Source of the DNA: Rhodocyclaceae bacterium
Lineage (GTDB): Bacteria; Pseudomonadota; Gammaproteobacteria; Burkholderiales; Rhodocyclaceae
NCBI GenBank assembly: GCA_013791905.1
Contig: VMSX01000023.1
Coordinates: 1-64,000 of the forward strand
Direction: 5' to 3'
DNA length: 64,000 nucleotides
Shown piece after piece: positions 7,527-16,735 of the stretch. How positions within the stretch are numbered: position 1 is the stretch's first letter; the number at the start of each line of letters is the position of its first letter. The position numbers and the translations under genes are program-made. Under the pieces are notes generated by a model, which saw only the letters and a program-made list of their open reading frames with translations, had not been told where the DNA came from and searched no databases.

Positions 7527-10234
7527 ACGGAAAGCTTGGCGACGTTGGACATCAGCGGCGGCAGTGCTTCCTTGACGGTGGCCAGTTCGTCGTCCGGCAC
7601 TTCCAGCACCAGTTCGTCATGCACCTGCAGGATCAGTCGCGACTGCAGTGTCTCTTTGTCGAGCCAGCCTTGCACGGCGATCATGGCGAGCTTGATGAGG
7701 TCGGCCGCGGTGCCCTGCATGGGCGCGTTGATGGCCGCGCGTTCGGCGCCTTGGCGGCGGTTGGCATTGCTGGCGCGGATTTCGGGCAGCCAGAGGCGGC
7801 GACCGAAGACGGTTTCGACGTAGCCATTGTCCCGTGCAAATTCGCGCGTTTCTTCCATGTAGCGCGCCACGCCGGGGTAGCGGGCGAAGTAGCGGTCCAT
7901 GTAGATCTGCGCAGCGGAGCGTTCGACATCTATCTGCTTGGCGAGGCCAAAGGCGCTCATGCCGTAGATCAGGCCGAAATTGATGGCCTTGGCGGCGCGG
8001 CGCTGCTCGTTGCTGACCTCGATGGGCGTGATGCCGAAGACCTCGGCGGCGGTGGCGCGGTGCACATCTTCTCCCTTGGCGAAGGCGTCGAGCAGGCCGG
8101 GGTCGTTTGACAGGTGCGCCATGATCCTGAGTTCGATTTGCGAATAGTCGGCGCTGACGAGACGGCGGCCGGGCGGCGCGACGAAGGCGGCGCGGATGCG
8201 GCGGCCCTCCGGCGTGCGGATCGGGATGTTCTGCAGGTTGGGGTCGCTTGAGGCGAGCCGTCCGGTGACGGCGACGGCTTGCGAATAGCTGGTATGCACG
8301 CGGCCGGTGGCGGGATTCACCATCTTCGGCAGCTTGTCGGTGTAGGTGCCCTTGAGCTTGGCCAGCGTGCGATGCTCGAGCAGGCACTTGGGCAGCGGGT
8401 AATCCTCGGCGAGCTTCGCCAGCACCTCTTCATCGGTGGAGGGAGTGCCCGACGGCGTCTTCTTGACGACCGGCAGGCCTTGCCGGGTGAAGAGGATTTC
8501 GGCCAGCTGCTTGGGCGAGTTGAGGTTGAACGGCTGGCCGGCAAGCGCGTGCGCCTCGGTTTCGATGGCCATCAGGCGGCGGCCGAGGGTATCACTCTGT
8601 TGCGCCAGCGCGGCCGTATCGATCAGCACCCCGGTGCGTTCCATGCGGAAGAGGATCTCCGCCACCGGCAGTTCGATGTCGCGGTAAAGGCTTTGCAGGC
8701 GGGCTTCGTCCGCCAGCGCGGGCGCCAGTGCCTGATGTACGCGCAGGGATACGTCGGCATCTTCGGCGGCATATTCAGCGGCGCGGGCGATATCGACCTG
8801 TGTGAAAGAGATGCGACTGGCGCCCTTGCCGGTGACGTCGTCGTAGCTGATGGTCTGCAGGCCGAGATGCCGGGTAGCGAGCGCGCCCAGGTCGTGCGAC
8901 TTGTCGGATTCCAGCACATAGGATTCGAGCAGGGTGTCGGCGACGATCCCTGCGAGTGCGATGTCGTGGTTGGCGAAGACATGGCGATCGTATTTGAGAT
9001 GCTGGCCGACCTTTCTATGCTTGGTCGATTCCAGCCAGGGCTTGAGTTTTTCCAAAGTTGCGGCGAGCGGCAATTGCGCCGGCACCCCGGCGTAATCATG
9101 GGTGAGCGGCAGGTAGGCCGCCTGCAACTGGTCGCCGGCCATGAGGGCGAATGACATGCCGACCAGTCTGGCCTGCATGGGATCGAGCGCGGTGGTTTCG
9201 GTATCCAGGGCGACCAGATCGGCGGCATCCAGACGTTCCAGCCAGTCGGTCAGTTGCTCGGGGGTGAGGATGCATGCGTAAGTGGAGCGGTCGGGCTCGG
9301 TCAACTCGGCTTGAAAAGTCGGCGTGACCGAAGGGAATCCCTTTTGCGGGACTGGCGGGACGGCGTCTTTTCTCGCAGGGGCAGGCTTTTCGGCAATTTC
9401 TCCATTCAACTCGCGCAGCCAGGTCTTGAATTCGAGCTCGGCGTAGAGTTCGGCGAGCTTTTCCTTGTCGGGCAATTGCGGCGCAAGTTCGATGGCCGGC
9501 AATTGCAGATCGCAGGCGACGGTCACCAGCTTTTTACCCAGTGGCAGGAAGTCAAGATGCTTGCGCAGGTTTTCGCCGACCACGCCGCCGATCTCGTCCG
9601 CATGTTCCACCACGCCGTCGAGCGAACCATATTGCGTCAGCCATTTGACGGCGGTCTTGGGGCCGACCTTGGCGACGCCGGGTATGTTATCGACCGTGTC
9701 GCCGACCAGCGCGAGGTAATCGACGATGCGTTCCGGCGCGACGCCGAACTTGGCGGCTACGCCCGCCACGTCCAGCGTTTCGTTGCTCATGGTGTTGACC
9801 AGGGTGACATGGTCATTGACCAGCTGGGTGAGATCCTTGTCGCCGGTGGAAATCACGCAGGCTTCGCCACGCGCGGCGGCCTGCGCGGCGAGCGTGCCGA
9901 TCACATCGTCGGCTTCGACGCCTTCGATGCACAGCAGCGGCCAGCCGAGGGCGCGGATGCACTCATGCAAGGGGACGATTTGTGCCGCCAGATCGTCGGG
10001 CATCGGCGGCCGGTGCGCCTTGTAATCGGGAAACCACTCATCGCGGAAGGTCTTGCCCTTGGCATCGAAAACGATGGCGCGTTTGTCGGCGCCACGGTAA
10101 TCTGTATCCAGTCGGCGCAACATGTTGAGTACGCCATAGACTGCCCCGGTTGGTGCGTTGGAACGATTGCGCAGGTCCGGCATGGCGTGAAAGGCGCGGT
10201 ACAGATACGAAGACCCGTCGACGAGTATGAGCAT
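7475..10234 (-). CDS. polA: DNA polymerase I
   Basis: 919 aa, three-domain Pol I. The 5'-nuclease domain spans ~1-290 (MLILVDGSSYLYRAFHA; GDKDLTQLV). The 3'-5' exonuclease spans ~340-505 and keeps the catalytic DTE (LVALDTETTALD), so proofreading is probably retained. The polymerase domain spans ~520-919, with motif A VSADYSQIELRIMAHLS, motif B RRAAKAINFGLIYGMSAFG and motif C LQVHDELVLEVPD. Start ATG at 10234. Residues ~291-307 of the linker between the two nuclease domains are encoded by a long copy of repeat family B. The last 16 codons form the 53-bp repeat that also occurs at 383. The gene is divergent from the LOG gene, with 23 bp between starts. Confidence 0.97.
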   Translation of the reverse strand: MLILVDGSSYLYRAFHAMPDLRNRSNAPTGAVYGVLNMLRRLDTDYRGADKRAIVFDAKGKTFRDEWFPDYKAHRPPMPDDLAAQIVPLHECIRALGWPLLCIEGVEADDVIGTLAAQAAARGEACVISTGDKDLTQLVNDHVTLVNTMSNETLDVAGVAAKFGVAPERIVDYLALVGDTVDNIPGVAKVGPKTAVKWLTQYGSLDGVVEHADEIGGVVGENLRKHLDFLPLGKKLVTVACDLQLPAIELAPQLPDKEKLAELYAELEFKTWLRELNGEIAEKPAPARKDAVPPVPQKGFPSVTPTFQAELTEPDRSTYACILTPEQLTDWLERLDAADLVALDTETTALDPMQARLVGMSFALMAGDQLQAAYLPLTHDYAGVPAQLPLAATLEKLKPWLESTKHRKVGQHLKYDRHVFANHDIALAGIVADTLLESYVLESDKSHDLGALATRHLGLQTISYDDVTGKGASRISFTQVDIARAAEYAAEDADVSLRVHQALAPALADEARLQSLYRDIELPVAEILFRMERTGVLIDTAALAQQSDTLGRRLMAIETEAHALAGQPFNLNSPKQLAEILFTRQGLPVVKKTPSGTPSTDEEVLAKLAEDYPLPKCLLEHRTLAKLKGTYTDKLPKMVNPATGRVHTSYSQAVAVTGRLASSDPNLQNIPIRTPEGRRIRAAFVAPPGRRLVSADYSQIELRIMAHLSNDPGLLDAFAKGEDVHRATAAEVFGITPIEVSNEQRRAAKAINFGLIYGMSAFGLAKQIDVERSAAQIYMDRYFARYPGVARYMEETREFARDNGYVETVFGRRLWLPEIRASNANRRQGAERAAINAPMQGTAADLIKLAMIAVQGWLDKETLQSRLILQVHDELVLEVPDDELATVKEALPPLMSNVAKLSVPLLAELGSGANWDEAH
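9314..9364 (+). repeat. repeat family B, long form inside polA
   Basis: It begins AAAAGTCGGCGTGACCGAAG and ends ACTGGCGGGACGGC. It matches the 79-bp long form at 24508-24586 across the central GGGAATCCC. Relative to the short form it carries 27 extra bases, a multiple of three. Read in the polA frame it gives AVPPVPQKGFPSVTPTF, located in the linker between the 5'-nuclease and 3'-5' exonuclease domains. Confidence 0.75.
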
Positions 10235-10257
10235 TGGAATTAATACGAGGACAATCA

Positions 10258-10986
10258 ATGAGCGCGAAGGACAAGCTGCCGAAAATCGCCGATCCCCGGC
10301 TGGCGGCGCCGGCCTCCTCGGCACGCGAGGCGTGGCGGGTGTTTGGCATTATGTCAGAGTTCGTCGAGGCAACCGAGCGGCTGTCTGGTGTGCGCCCGGC
10401 GGTGTCGATCTTCGGCAGCGCCCGCGTCAAGCCCGACTCGCCCTACTATCACCACACCGAGAAAATTGCCCGCCTGTTGTCCGACGCCGGCTTCTCGGTG
10501 ATCTCCGGCGGCGGCCCCGGCATCATGGAAGCGGCCAACAAGGGCGCCTTCCACGGCAAGAGCCCGAGCATCGGCCTCAACATCCAGTTGCCGATGGAGC
10601 AGACAAACAATCCCTATCAGGACATTTCGCAGAGCTTCCGCCACTTTTTTGCGCGCAAGTACATGTTCGTGCGTTTCGCGGCGGCTTATGTGGTGATGCC
10701 CGGCGGTTTCGGCACGCTGGATGAGTTGATGGAGGCGCTGACGCTGATCCAGACCGGCAAGACACCGCGCATGCCGCTCATCCTGGTCGGCGACGGCTTC
10801 TGGACCGGGATGCTCGACTGGTTCCGCAGCAGCCTGGTCGCGCAAGGCATGATCGCTCCGGAAGACATGGATCTGATCCAGATCATCGACGAGCCGGCGG
10901 CCATTGTCGCCGCCATTTTCAAACACTACGAAACACGCGGGTTCGACCATCTGCCGGTCGAACACGATCTGTTGCTGAATTTGTAG
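10258..10986 (+). CDS. LOG-family protein (TIGR00730 Rossmann fold, nucleotide 5'-monophosphate phosphoribohydrolase type)
   Basis: 242 aa. It carries the diagnostic PGGFGTLDELMEALTLIQ motif (PGGxGTxxE) and the nucleotide-binding GGGPGIMEAANKGA segment of LOG/lysine-decarboxylase-like proteins. Characterised LOG proteins hydrolyse nucleoside monophosphates, including cytokinin ribotides, to base and ribose 5-phosphate. Bacterial members such as PpnN act in purine salvage. Start ATG at 10258 with a GAGGA site just upstream. It shares a 23-bp divergent intergenic region with polA. The first family A repeat lies 7 bp after its stop. Confidence 0.88.
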   Translation: MSAKDKLPKIADPRLAAPASSAREAWRVFGIMSEFVEATERLSGVRPAVSIFGSARVKPDSPYYHHTEKIARLLSDAGFSVISGGGPGIMEAANKGAFHGKSPSIGLNIQLPMEQTNNPYQDISQSFRHFFARKYMFVRFAAAYVVMPGGFGTLDELMEALTLIQTGKTPRMPLILVGDGFWTGMLDWFRSSLVAQGMIAPEDMDLIQIIDEPAAIVAAIFKHYETRGFDHLPVEHDLLLNL

Positions 10987-10992
10987 CTAAAT

Positions 10993-11150
10993 GAACGCCC
11001 GCCCCCCTTCGCCCCCCTCGCGGGGGGTTCTAGACGGCTCGCTGCGCTCGGCTATCACGGGGCGCGGTGGTTCGGGGTCGGCGCGGATTGCGGCTGGCGC
11101 CGCGTGCCGCGTTTGCTTGGGGCGGCCCGGCGCAAACGCTGCGTTTTCAA
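10993..11150 (+). repeat. repeat family A, copy 1
   Basis: Starts 7 bp after the LOG stop with the hairpin CCCCCCTCGCGGGGGG, followed by the spacer, the GCGGC-TGGC-GCCGC hairpin and the conserved loop TTGGGGCGGCCCGGC. The stem flanking the loop is GCGTTTGC (11109-11116) with GCAAACGC (11132-11139). Confidence 0.85.
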
Positions 11151-11183
11151 GTTAGAATAGTTTTGTCATTCCGAGTCCCTGCC

Positions 11184-11531
11184 ATGCGCCCCCACTCATT
11201 TCGCCTTGCCCTGCTTGCCCTGCTGTGTGCCATAGTTCTGCCGGCCGCCGCCCAGACTCGTCCGCCCGATCTGCAACCGCTTCCCGAACCGCCACCCCCG
11301 CCTCCGGGCCTGGCTGATCCTGCCCTGGAACCGCAAGTCACCATCACGAAACGCGGTGAGGACAAGGTTGAGGAATTTCGCATGGGCGGTAATCTCTACA
11401 TGATCAAGGTGACGCCGCCTCACGGCACACCCTATTACCTGATCGACCCCAAAGGCGATGGCGGCTTCGTGCGACAGGATGTCGGCGATAAAGCGCTTTC
11501 CGTGCCGATGTGGGTCATTCGCACGTTCTAG
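11184..11531 (+). CDS. DUF2782 family periplasmic protein
   Basis: 115 aa. A signal peptide (about residues 1-23, LALLALLCAIVLPAAAQ) is followed by a proline-rich linker and then the DUF2782 core (EFRMGGNLYMIKVTPPHG, PYYLIDPKGDGGF). Function unknown. Across Betaproteobacteria this gene is found immediately 5' of polA or, as here, of genes in the same neighbourhood. The ATG at 11184 begins at the signal peptide. Longer frames would read through family A repeat sequence. It sits 9 bp before the BPSS1780-type membrane protein. Confidence 0.85.
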   Translation: MRPHSFRLALLALLCAIVLPAAAQTRPPDLQPLPEPPPPPPGLADPALEPQVTITKRGEDKVEEFRMGGNLYMIKVTPPHGTPYYLIDPKGDGGFVRQDVGDKALSVPMWVIRTF

Positions 11532-11540
11532 CCGCCGGCA

Positions 11541-12353
11541 ATGCAGGCGCGCCGTTTGCCCGCTGCTCGCGGGACGTTCTGGTTGCTTGAGGGTTTCCGG
11601 CTGTTTCGCCGCAACCCGCCGCTGATCACCGCACTGACGCTGCTTTATCTGTTGCTGGTGCAGAGCGTGACGGTGCTGTTGCCAGGCATTGGCCCGATCC
11701 TTCTGCCACTGGTGCTACCGGTTCTGACGCTGATCGTTGCCAATGGTTGCCGGCTGGTCGATGAAGGGCTGGCGCCCGGGAAAGCCACCTTGTTGCGCGG
11801 CCTGATCGGCAGCGAGGGCAATGGCCTCGCCATGCTACGCCTGGGTCTGCTGCAGCTAGCCGGAGCGGTTTTGCTGGTGTGGCTAAACTCGTTGCTGGGC
11901 GAAGGTGCCGACCCGTTTACCAGTCTTGAGAGTGCGGCGAGCCTGCCCTCCGCAGAAGGGGGCGCCGGGGCTGCTGCGCGTGACGCCGACATGCTGGGTG
12001 CCTTGCTGCGCCTGATGTTGCTGTCCACACCGCTGATCATCGCTTTCTGGTTTGCGCCTTTTCTGACGGGCTGGGATCGCGTCGGTCCGCTCAAGTCGAT
12101 GTTTTTCAGCACGGTTGCCGCTTGGCGCAACTGGCGGGCGTTTGCCATGTTCACCCTCGCTGCAGTTGTCGTAGCGGGTATTGTGCCCGGACTTCTTTTG
12201 ATCCTTGTCAGCCAGATCGCCGGATTGGCGACCAACGTTGCCTTTGTCGCCGTGCGCATGGTGCTGGTGTTTCTCGTCGCACCGGTGCTGACCGCCAGCA
12301 TCTACGTCAGTTACCGTGACATATTCCGTCCTTCCGTGGACGAGAATGCCTGA
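11541..12353 (+). CDS. BPSS1780-family inner-membrane protein
   Basis: 270 aa with about six hydrophobic segments. The N-terminal signature ARRLPAARGTFWLLEGFRLF followed by RNPP is typical of the BPSS1780 family of uncharacterised betaproteobacterial membrane proteins. A low-complexity Gly/Ala-rich stretch (SAEGGAGAAARDAD) lies in the central loop. It follows the DUF2782 gene by 9 bp and is probably in one operon with it. No function can be assigned. Confidence 0.8.
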   Translation: MQARRLPAARGTFWLLEGFRLFRRNPPLITALTLLYLLLVQSVTVLLPGIGPILLPLVLPVLTLIVANGCRLVDEGLAPGKATLLRGLIGSEGNGLAMLRLGLLQLAGAVLLVWLNSLLGEGADPFTSLESAASLPSAEGGAGAAARDADMLGALLRLMLLSTPLIIAFWFAPFLTGWDRVGPLKSMFFSTVAAWRNWRAFAMFTLAAVVVAGIVPGLLLILVSQIAGLATNVAFVAVRMVLVFLVAPVLTASIYVSYRDIFRPSVDENA

Positions 12354-12409
12354 GCGATCGGGGTTTCCTGTTCCCCGCTACCTGGCGGGAGATTCAGCGG
12401 TGGTGCAGC

Positions 12410-13075
12410 GTGACTGGTAATAATTCAAATCCCCTGGGCATTCTCGGTGGCACCTTCGATCCGGTGCATAACGCCCACCTGGCACTGGCGTACGCCGCGC
12501 TTGACCGGCTGGGTCTCGCTCAGGTGTTGTGGATCCCGGCAGGTCAACCGCCGCACCGAGCCTCGCCAAGGGTCAAGGCGGCCGATCGGCTGGCCATGGT
12601 GCAGGCTGCCATCGCCGCTGAGCCGCGCTTTCAGCTGGATGCCAGCGAGGTCGCCAGCCAAGCGGCCAGCTATACTGTGCCCACCCTCGAGCGGTTGCGC
12701 CAGCGCTATGGCCCGACGCGGCCGCTGGTGCTGCTGATGGGCGCGGATGCTTTTCTCGGGTTATCGGGCTGGCATCGTTGGCAAGACCTCTTCGGCCTTG
12801 CCCATCTCGCGGTGGCAACCCGACCGGGTTTCCCGCTCGATAGTCTTCCCCCCCCGCTGGCGGCAGAGATGACGGATCGCCATTGCCTTGATCCGGCCGA
12901 TTTGGCCAGTGCGCCCAGTGGCCGTATTCTGACTTTCGAACTCATCGCCGGCACGGTTTCTGCCACCGAGGTACGCGGTCTGGTTGCAGCAAATGCACCG
13001 GACACTGCACTGTCTACATTGCTGCCAACGGCCGTTCTCGACTATATTCATCAACATTCCCTTTACTGCCACTGA
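12410..13075 (+). CDS. nadD: nicotinate-nucleotide adenylyltransferase
   Basis: 221 aa. The N-terminal nucleotidyltransferase motif GILGGTFDPVHNAHLALA has the HxGH-like HNAH. ISATEVR is represented by VSATEVRGLV near the C-terminus. The enzyme adenylates nicotinate mononucleotide to deamido-NAD. A GTG start at 12410 is the only plausible one, and the ribosome site is weak. It is the first gene of a tight run nadD-rsfS-rlmH-maf-rng with gaps of 1 bp or overlaps, the standard betaproteobacterial order. Confidence 0.95.
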   Translation: MTGNNSNPLGILGGTFDPVHNAHLALAYAALDRLGLAQVLWIPAGQPPHRASPRVKAADRLAMVQAAIAAEPRFQLDASEVASQAASYTVPTLERLRQRYGPTRPLVLLMGADAFLGLSGWHRWQDLFGLAHLAVATRPGFPLDSLPPPLAAEMTDRHCLDPADLASAPSGRILTFELIAGTVSATEVRGLVAANAPDTALSTLLPTAVLDYIHQHSLYCH

Positions 13076-13076
13076 T

Positions 13077-13442
13077 ATGGACATCCGCAAACTACAAAAA
13101 ATCACCGTCAATGCCCTTGAAGACATCAAGGGCCGCGATATCGAAATCATCAATACCAAGAAGCTTACTTCGCTGTTTGACCTCATCATCATTGCCAGTG
13201 CCGATTCGACGCGGCAAGTCAAGGCGCTCGCCCGCAACGTCCATGACAAGGTCAAGGAGGCGGGCGGCGAGGTGATTGGCATTGAGGGCGAGGAGTCCGG
13301 CGAGTGGGTGCTGGTCGATCTGGGCGACATCGTTGTCCATGTCATGCAGCCCAATGTGCGACTGCACTACGACCTCGAATCGCTCTGGCAGATGAAGCCG
13401 AAGAGAGATGTGGCCAGCAAGGTCGCAACGCCAGAAAAGTGA
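13077..13442 (+). CDS. rsfS: ribosomal silencing factor RsfS
   Basis: 121 aa (DUF143/RsfS). Recognisable segments are [20 protein letters not shown] near the N-terminus, the [12 protein letters not shown] stretch and [14 protein letters not shown] toward the end. It binds uL14 on the 50S subunit and blocks subunit joining under starvation. Start ATG at 13077, one base after the nadD stop. The 3' end overlaps the rlmH GTG start. Confidence 0.95.
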   Translation: MDIRKLQKITVNALEDIKGRDIEIINTKKLTSLFDLIIIASADSTRQVKALARNVHDKVKEAGGEVIGIEGEESGEWVLVDLGDIVVHVMQPNVRLHYDLESLWQMKPKRDVASKVATPEK

Positions 13443-13909
13443 AACTGCTCGTGGTCGCCGTCGGCACACGTCTGCCCGACTGGCTGAACACCGGCTTTGC
13501 CGAATACGCGAAACGCATGCCGCGCGAATTGCCGCTGGAACTGACCGAGATCAAGCCCGAACCGCGTACCACCGGCAAGCCGGTGGAAGCGATGATGGCC
13601 GCAGAAGCGAAACGTATCGAAGCAGCACTGCCGTCCCGCTGTCGGCGCATCGCGCTGGATGAGCACGGCGATGCACTCGACACGCGCGCGCTGACGCAGC
13701 GCCTCGGGCAATGGCAGGATGAAGGCGACGACGTCGCCTTCATCATCGGTGGCCCGGATGGGCTCGATCCGGTGCTCAAACAAGGCGCACACGAGCGCTT
13801 GCGCCTGTCCTCGCTTACACTGCCGCATGGCCTTGCCCGTGTTGTGCTGGCTGAAGCGCTGTATCGCGCCCATAGTCTGCAAAAGGGGCATCCTTATCAT
13901 CGCGACTAG
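13439..13909 (+). CDS. rlmH: 23S rRNA (pseudouridine1915-N3)-methyltransferase RlmH
   Basis: 156 aa, the expected length. It begins [15 protein letters not shown] at a GTG overlapping the rsfS stop (GTGA). It has the SPOUT-fold cofactor-binding knot [10 protein letters not shown] and the end [15 protein letters not shown] with final YHRD. It methylates Psi1915 of 23S rRNA helix 69 in assembled ribosomes. It is coupled to rsfS. Confidence 0.95.
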   Translation: MKLLVVAVGTRLPDWLNTGFAEYAKRMPRELPLELTEIKPEPRTTGKPVEAMMAAEAKRIEAALPSRCRRIALDEHGDALDTRALTQRLGQWQDEGDDVAFIIGGPDGLDPVLKQGAHERLRLSSLTLPHGLARVVLAEALYRAHSLQKGHPYHRD

Positions 13910-13919
13910 CTAAACAATC

Positions 13920-14561
13920 ATGACCATGCTCGAACCCCGCATCTATCTGGCTTCGCAAAGCCCGCGCCGGCGCGAGTTGTTGGCCCAGATTGGCGTGCGT
14001 TTCGATCTGTTGCTGTTTCGCAGCGGCAGCCGTATTGATGCTGCCACCTGTGAAGATCCGCTGCCCGGCGAGACGCCGGATGTTTATGCCTTGCGGGTCG
14101 CTGCGGCCAAGGCGCGCCATGGCGCACAGTTGCAGCAGCTGCGTCGTTTGCCAGCGCGCCTGGTGCTGGCTGCGGATACCACCCTCGACGTGGATGGTGA
14201 AATCGTCGGTAAACCGCAGGATGATGCCGCGGCAACCGCGATTCTCAGCCGCCTTGCCGGGCGCACCCACCGGGTGCTGACAGCCGTCGCCGTGGCCTAT
14301 GGACGCAATGAGGGTTTCGATGAGAGTGAACGCATCGAGCAACGACTTTCGATCAGCGAAGTGCGTTTCCGCTCACTGACCGCAGCAGAAATCCAGCGTT
14401 ACGTTGCCAGCGGAGAGCCGCGCGACAAAGCCGGTGCCTATGGCATTCAGGGTTATGCCGCCATGTTCATCGAAGAAATCCGTGGCAGCCATTCGGGCAT
14501 CGTCGGTCTGCCGCTATGCGAAACTGCGTTGTTGCTGCGTGAGTCCGGTTATCCAGTATGA
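13920..14561 (+). CDS. maf: Maf-family nucleoside triphosphate pyrophosphatase (YhdE type)
   Basis: 213 aa. The Maf N-terminal motif LASQSPRRRELLAQIG is present, as are VLAADTTLDVDGEIVGKP and DKAGAYGIQGYAAMFI with its GSHSGIVGLPL end. YhdE-type Maf proteins hydrolyse dTTP/UTP and modified pyrimidine nucleotides. The length and the presence next to rng agree with YhdE rather than YceF. The 3' end overlaps the rng start as ATGA. Confidence 0.94.
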   Translation: MTMLEPRIYLASQSPRRRELLAQIGVRFDLLLFRSGSRIDAATCEDPLPGETPDVYALRVAAAKARHGAQLQQLRRLPARLVLAADTTLDVDGEIVGKPQDDAAATAILSRLAGRTHRVLTAVAVAYGRNEGFDESERIEQRLSISEVRFRSLTAAEIQRYVASGEPRDKAGAYGIQGYAAMFIEEIRGSHSGIVGLPLCETALLLRESGYPV

Positions 14562-16024
14562 ATGAGGAATTTCTCATCAACTTTACCCCGCAGGAAACCC
14601 GCGTTGCGCTGATTCAGCAGGGCGCCGTGCAGGAACTGCACGTCGAGCGCATCGGTGGGCGCGGCATCGTCGGCAACATCTACTTGGGTCGCGTGGTGCG
14701 CGTGTTGCCGGGCATGCAATCGGCTTTTATCGAGATCGGGCTGGAGCGCACAGCCTTCCTGCATGTTGCCGACATCTGGAGCAGCAAAAACGGCGAGCGG
14801 CACGGCAACGGGCAGCATCCCATTGAGCGGCTGATCGTAGAGGGCGAAACGCTGATGGTGCAGGCGCTCAAGGACCCCATCAGCACCAAAGGCGCACGCT
14901 TGACGACACAGGTTTCCCTCGCGGGTCGCCTGCTCGTCTATCTGCCGCAGGAAAAGCACATCGGCATTTCGCAGAAGATCGACGACGAGGCTGGCCGCCG
15001 TGAGCAGTTGCGCGAACGGATCGGTCAGTTGTTGCCGGCGGATGAAACCGGCGGCTTTATCGTGCGCACCATGGCCGAAAACGCCAGTGACGCGGAACTG
15101 GCCGCCGACATTGCCTATCTGCGCCGCCTGTGGCAGGAAATCCGCCACTTGGGAGGGCGTACTGCCGCCCCGGCACTGCTCCACCACGATCTGACGCTCT
15201 CCCAGCGTGTGCTCCGCGACCTGGCCGGGCCGGAAACCAGTCGCATCGTCGTTGATTCGCGCGAAAATTTCCAGAAACTCTCCTCTTTCGCCCACGAATA
15301 CATGCCGCAGCTGGCACCCCTGCTGACGCATTACACGGGCGAGCGACCGCTGTTCGATCTCTACGCCGCCGAGGACGAAATTCAGAAGGCGCTGGGCAGG
15401 CGCGTCGACCTCAAGTCCGGTGGCTACCTCATCATCGACCAGACCGAGGCGCTGACCACTATCGACGTAAACACGGGTGCCTTTGTCGGTGCGCGCAACT
15501 TCGACGAGACGATTTTCAAGACCAACCTCGAAGCTGCACAGACCATCGCCCGTCAGCTGCGCCTGCGGAATCTCGGTGGCATCATCATTGTCGACTTCAT
15601 CGACATGGAGTCGATCGACCACCGCTCCGCCGTGCTGGTGGAGCTTGACAAGGCACTCGCCCGCGATCACACACGCATTTCGGTGAATGGTTTCACCCAG
15701 CTCGGGCTGGTCGAACTGACCCGCAAGCGCACGCGCGAGTCCTTGGCCCAGATTCTCTGCGAACCTTGTCCGACCTGCGGCGGGCGTGGCATCGTCAAGA
15801 CCGCGCAGACCGTTGCTTACGAGATCCTGCGCGAACTCCTGCGCGAGGCACGCCAGTTCTCGGCGCGCGAAATGCGGGTGCTGGCTGCCCCCGCTGTTAT
15901 TGATCTTTTCCTCGACGAAGAGTCGCAGTCGGTGGCGATGCTTTCGGACTTCATCAGCCGACCGATTTCGCTGCAGGCCGAACCCAGCTACAGCCATGAG
16001 CAATACGATATCGTGCTGATGTGA
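14558..16024 (+). CDS. rng: ribonuclease G
   Basis: 488 aa, the usual RNase G length without the long RNase E tail. An S1-like domain lies near residues 35-125 (GNIYLGRVVRVLPGMQSAFI). The catalytic DNase-I-like region carries IDVNTGAFVG and FIDM. The Zn-link reads CEPCPTCGGRG. It processes the 5' end of 16S rRNA and degrades some mRNAs. Start ATG at 14558 overlaps the maf stop. Confidence 0.96.
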   Translation: MNEEFLINFTPQETRVALIQQGAVQELHVERIGGRGIVGNIYLGRVVRVLPGMQSAFIEIGLERTAFLHVADIWSSKNGERHGNGQHPIERLIVEGETLMVQALKDPISTKGARLTTQVSLAGRLLVYLPQEKHIGISQKIDDEAGRREQLRERIGQLLPADETGGFIVRTMAENASDAELAADIAYLRRLWQEIRHLGGRTAAPALLHHDLTLSQRVLRDLAGPETSRIVVDSRENFQKLSSFAHEYMPQLAPLLTHYTGERPLFDLYAAEDEIQKALGRRVDLKSGGYLIIDQTEALTTIDVNTGAFVGARNFDETIFKTNLEAAQTIARQLRLRNLGGIIIVDFIDMESIDHRSAVLVELDKALARDHTRISVNGFTQLGLVELTRKRTRESLAQILCEPCPTCGGRGIVKTAQTVAYEILRELLREARQFSAREMRVLAAPAVIDLFLDEESQSVAMLSDFISRPISLQAEPSYSHEQYDIVLM

Positions 16025-16132
16025 GTGGTGCGCCACAGGGCGACCAGGGAGGCGTTCCCACATAAACGCTTACAAACTGGTTGTCAGCGGCTGCATTGGT
16101 GGAACGTTGGTCGACATACTATGGAGACCATC

Positions 16133-16519
16133 ATGAAAAAATTGACTACCGGATTGATCGCCTGCCTGCTGCTGGCCAATTCCGTCCCCGCACTGGCAGA
16201 TCGAGGGGAACGGCATTTTCGGGCGGATCGTCACGATCGCCATTTTGACAATCGCCCCCGTTATTACGGGAAGCAACCGCACCATTACCGACATGACCAC
16301 CATGGCTCTGCTTTGGGCGTGCTTGGTTTGGGTTTGGCGGTGGGTGGTGTCATGCTTGCGCTGGAAGCGCCCAGACCGCCGCGGGTGGTCATGGTTCCGG
16401 CCGCACCGCCGCCGCCACGTCCGTCCGACCACACGTGGTACTACTGCGAGTCGGCCCAGACTTACTACCCTTATGTGCAGTTTTGCCACGAAGGGTGGCG
16501 TGCAGTGCCAGCGTATTAA
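16133..16519 (+). CDS. small exported protein with His-rich linker and glycine-rich hydrophobic segment
   Basis: 128 aa. A signal peptide (KKLTTGLIACLLLANSVPALA) is followed by a basic, His/Arg-rich region (HRHDHH type), one glycine-rich hydrophobic stretch (GVLGLGLAVGGVMLALE) and a C-terminal TWYYCESAQTYYPYVQFC segment ending GWRAVPAY. This WYYC..A..YYPYVQ.C...W..V pattern is shared by a group of uncharacterised proteobacterial envelope proteins. The ATG at 16133 is used because GGAG lies 6 nt before it. The two cysteines could form a disulfide. A family A repeat begins 2 bp after the stop. Confidence 0.75.
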   Translation: MKKLTTGLIACLLLANSVPALADRGERHFRADRHDRHFDNRPRYYGKQPHHYRHDHHGSALGVLGLGLAVGGVMLALEAPRPPRVVMVPAAPPPPRPSDHTWYYCESAQTYYPYVQFCHEGWRAVPAY

Positions 16520-16521
16520 AC

Positions 16522-16700
16522 GCCCGACCCCTCCCATCCTCCCCCTCGCGGGGGAGGTGACTTTTGCTCGCTGCGCTCGTTTGTTACGGGGAGCTTCCGT
16601 TCATGCATGGGAGCGGGTTGCGGCTGGCGCCGCGTGCCGTCTCGCCTTGGGGCGGCCCGGCGGCGAGACTGTTTTGGTGTTCTTCTCCCATTCCCCCCGG
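16522..16700 (+). repeat. repeat family A, copy 2
   Basis: It begins directly after the stop of the preceding gene. Hairpin CTCCCCCTCGCGGGGGAG, then GCTCGCTGCGCTCG, GTTACGGGGAG and GCGGCTGGCGCCGC. Stem GTCTCGCC (16639-16646) pairs with GGCGAGAC (16662-16669) around the conserved loop. Confidence 0.85.
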
Positions 16701-16735
16701 CGGGTAGGGGGAAAAGGGAAAAAAATTGGCTGTCG

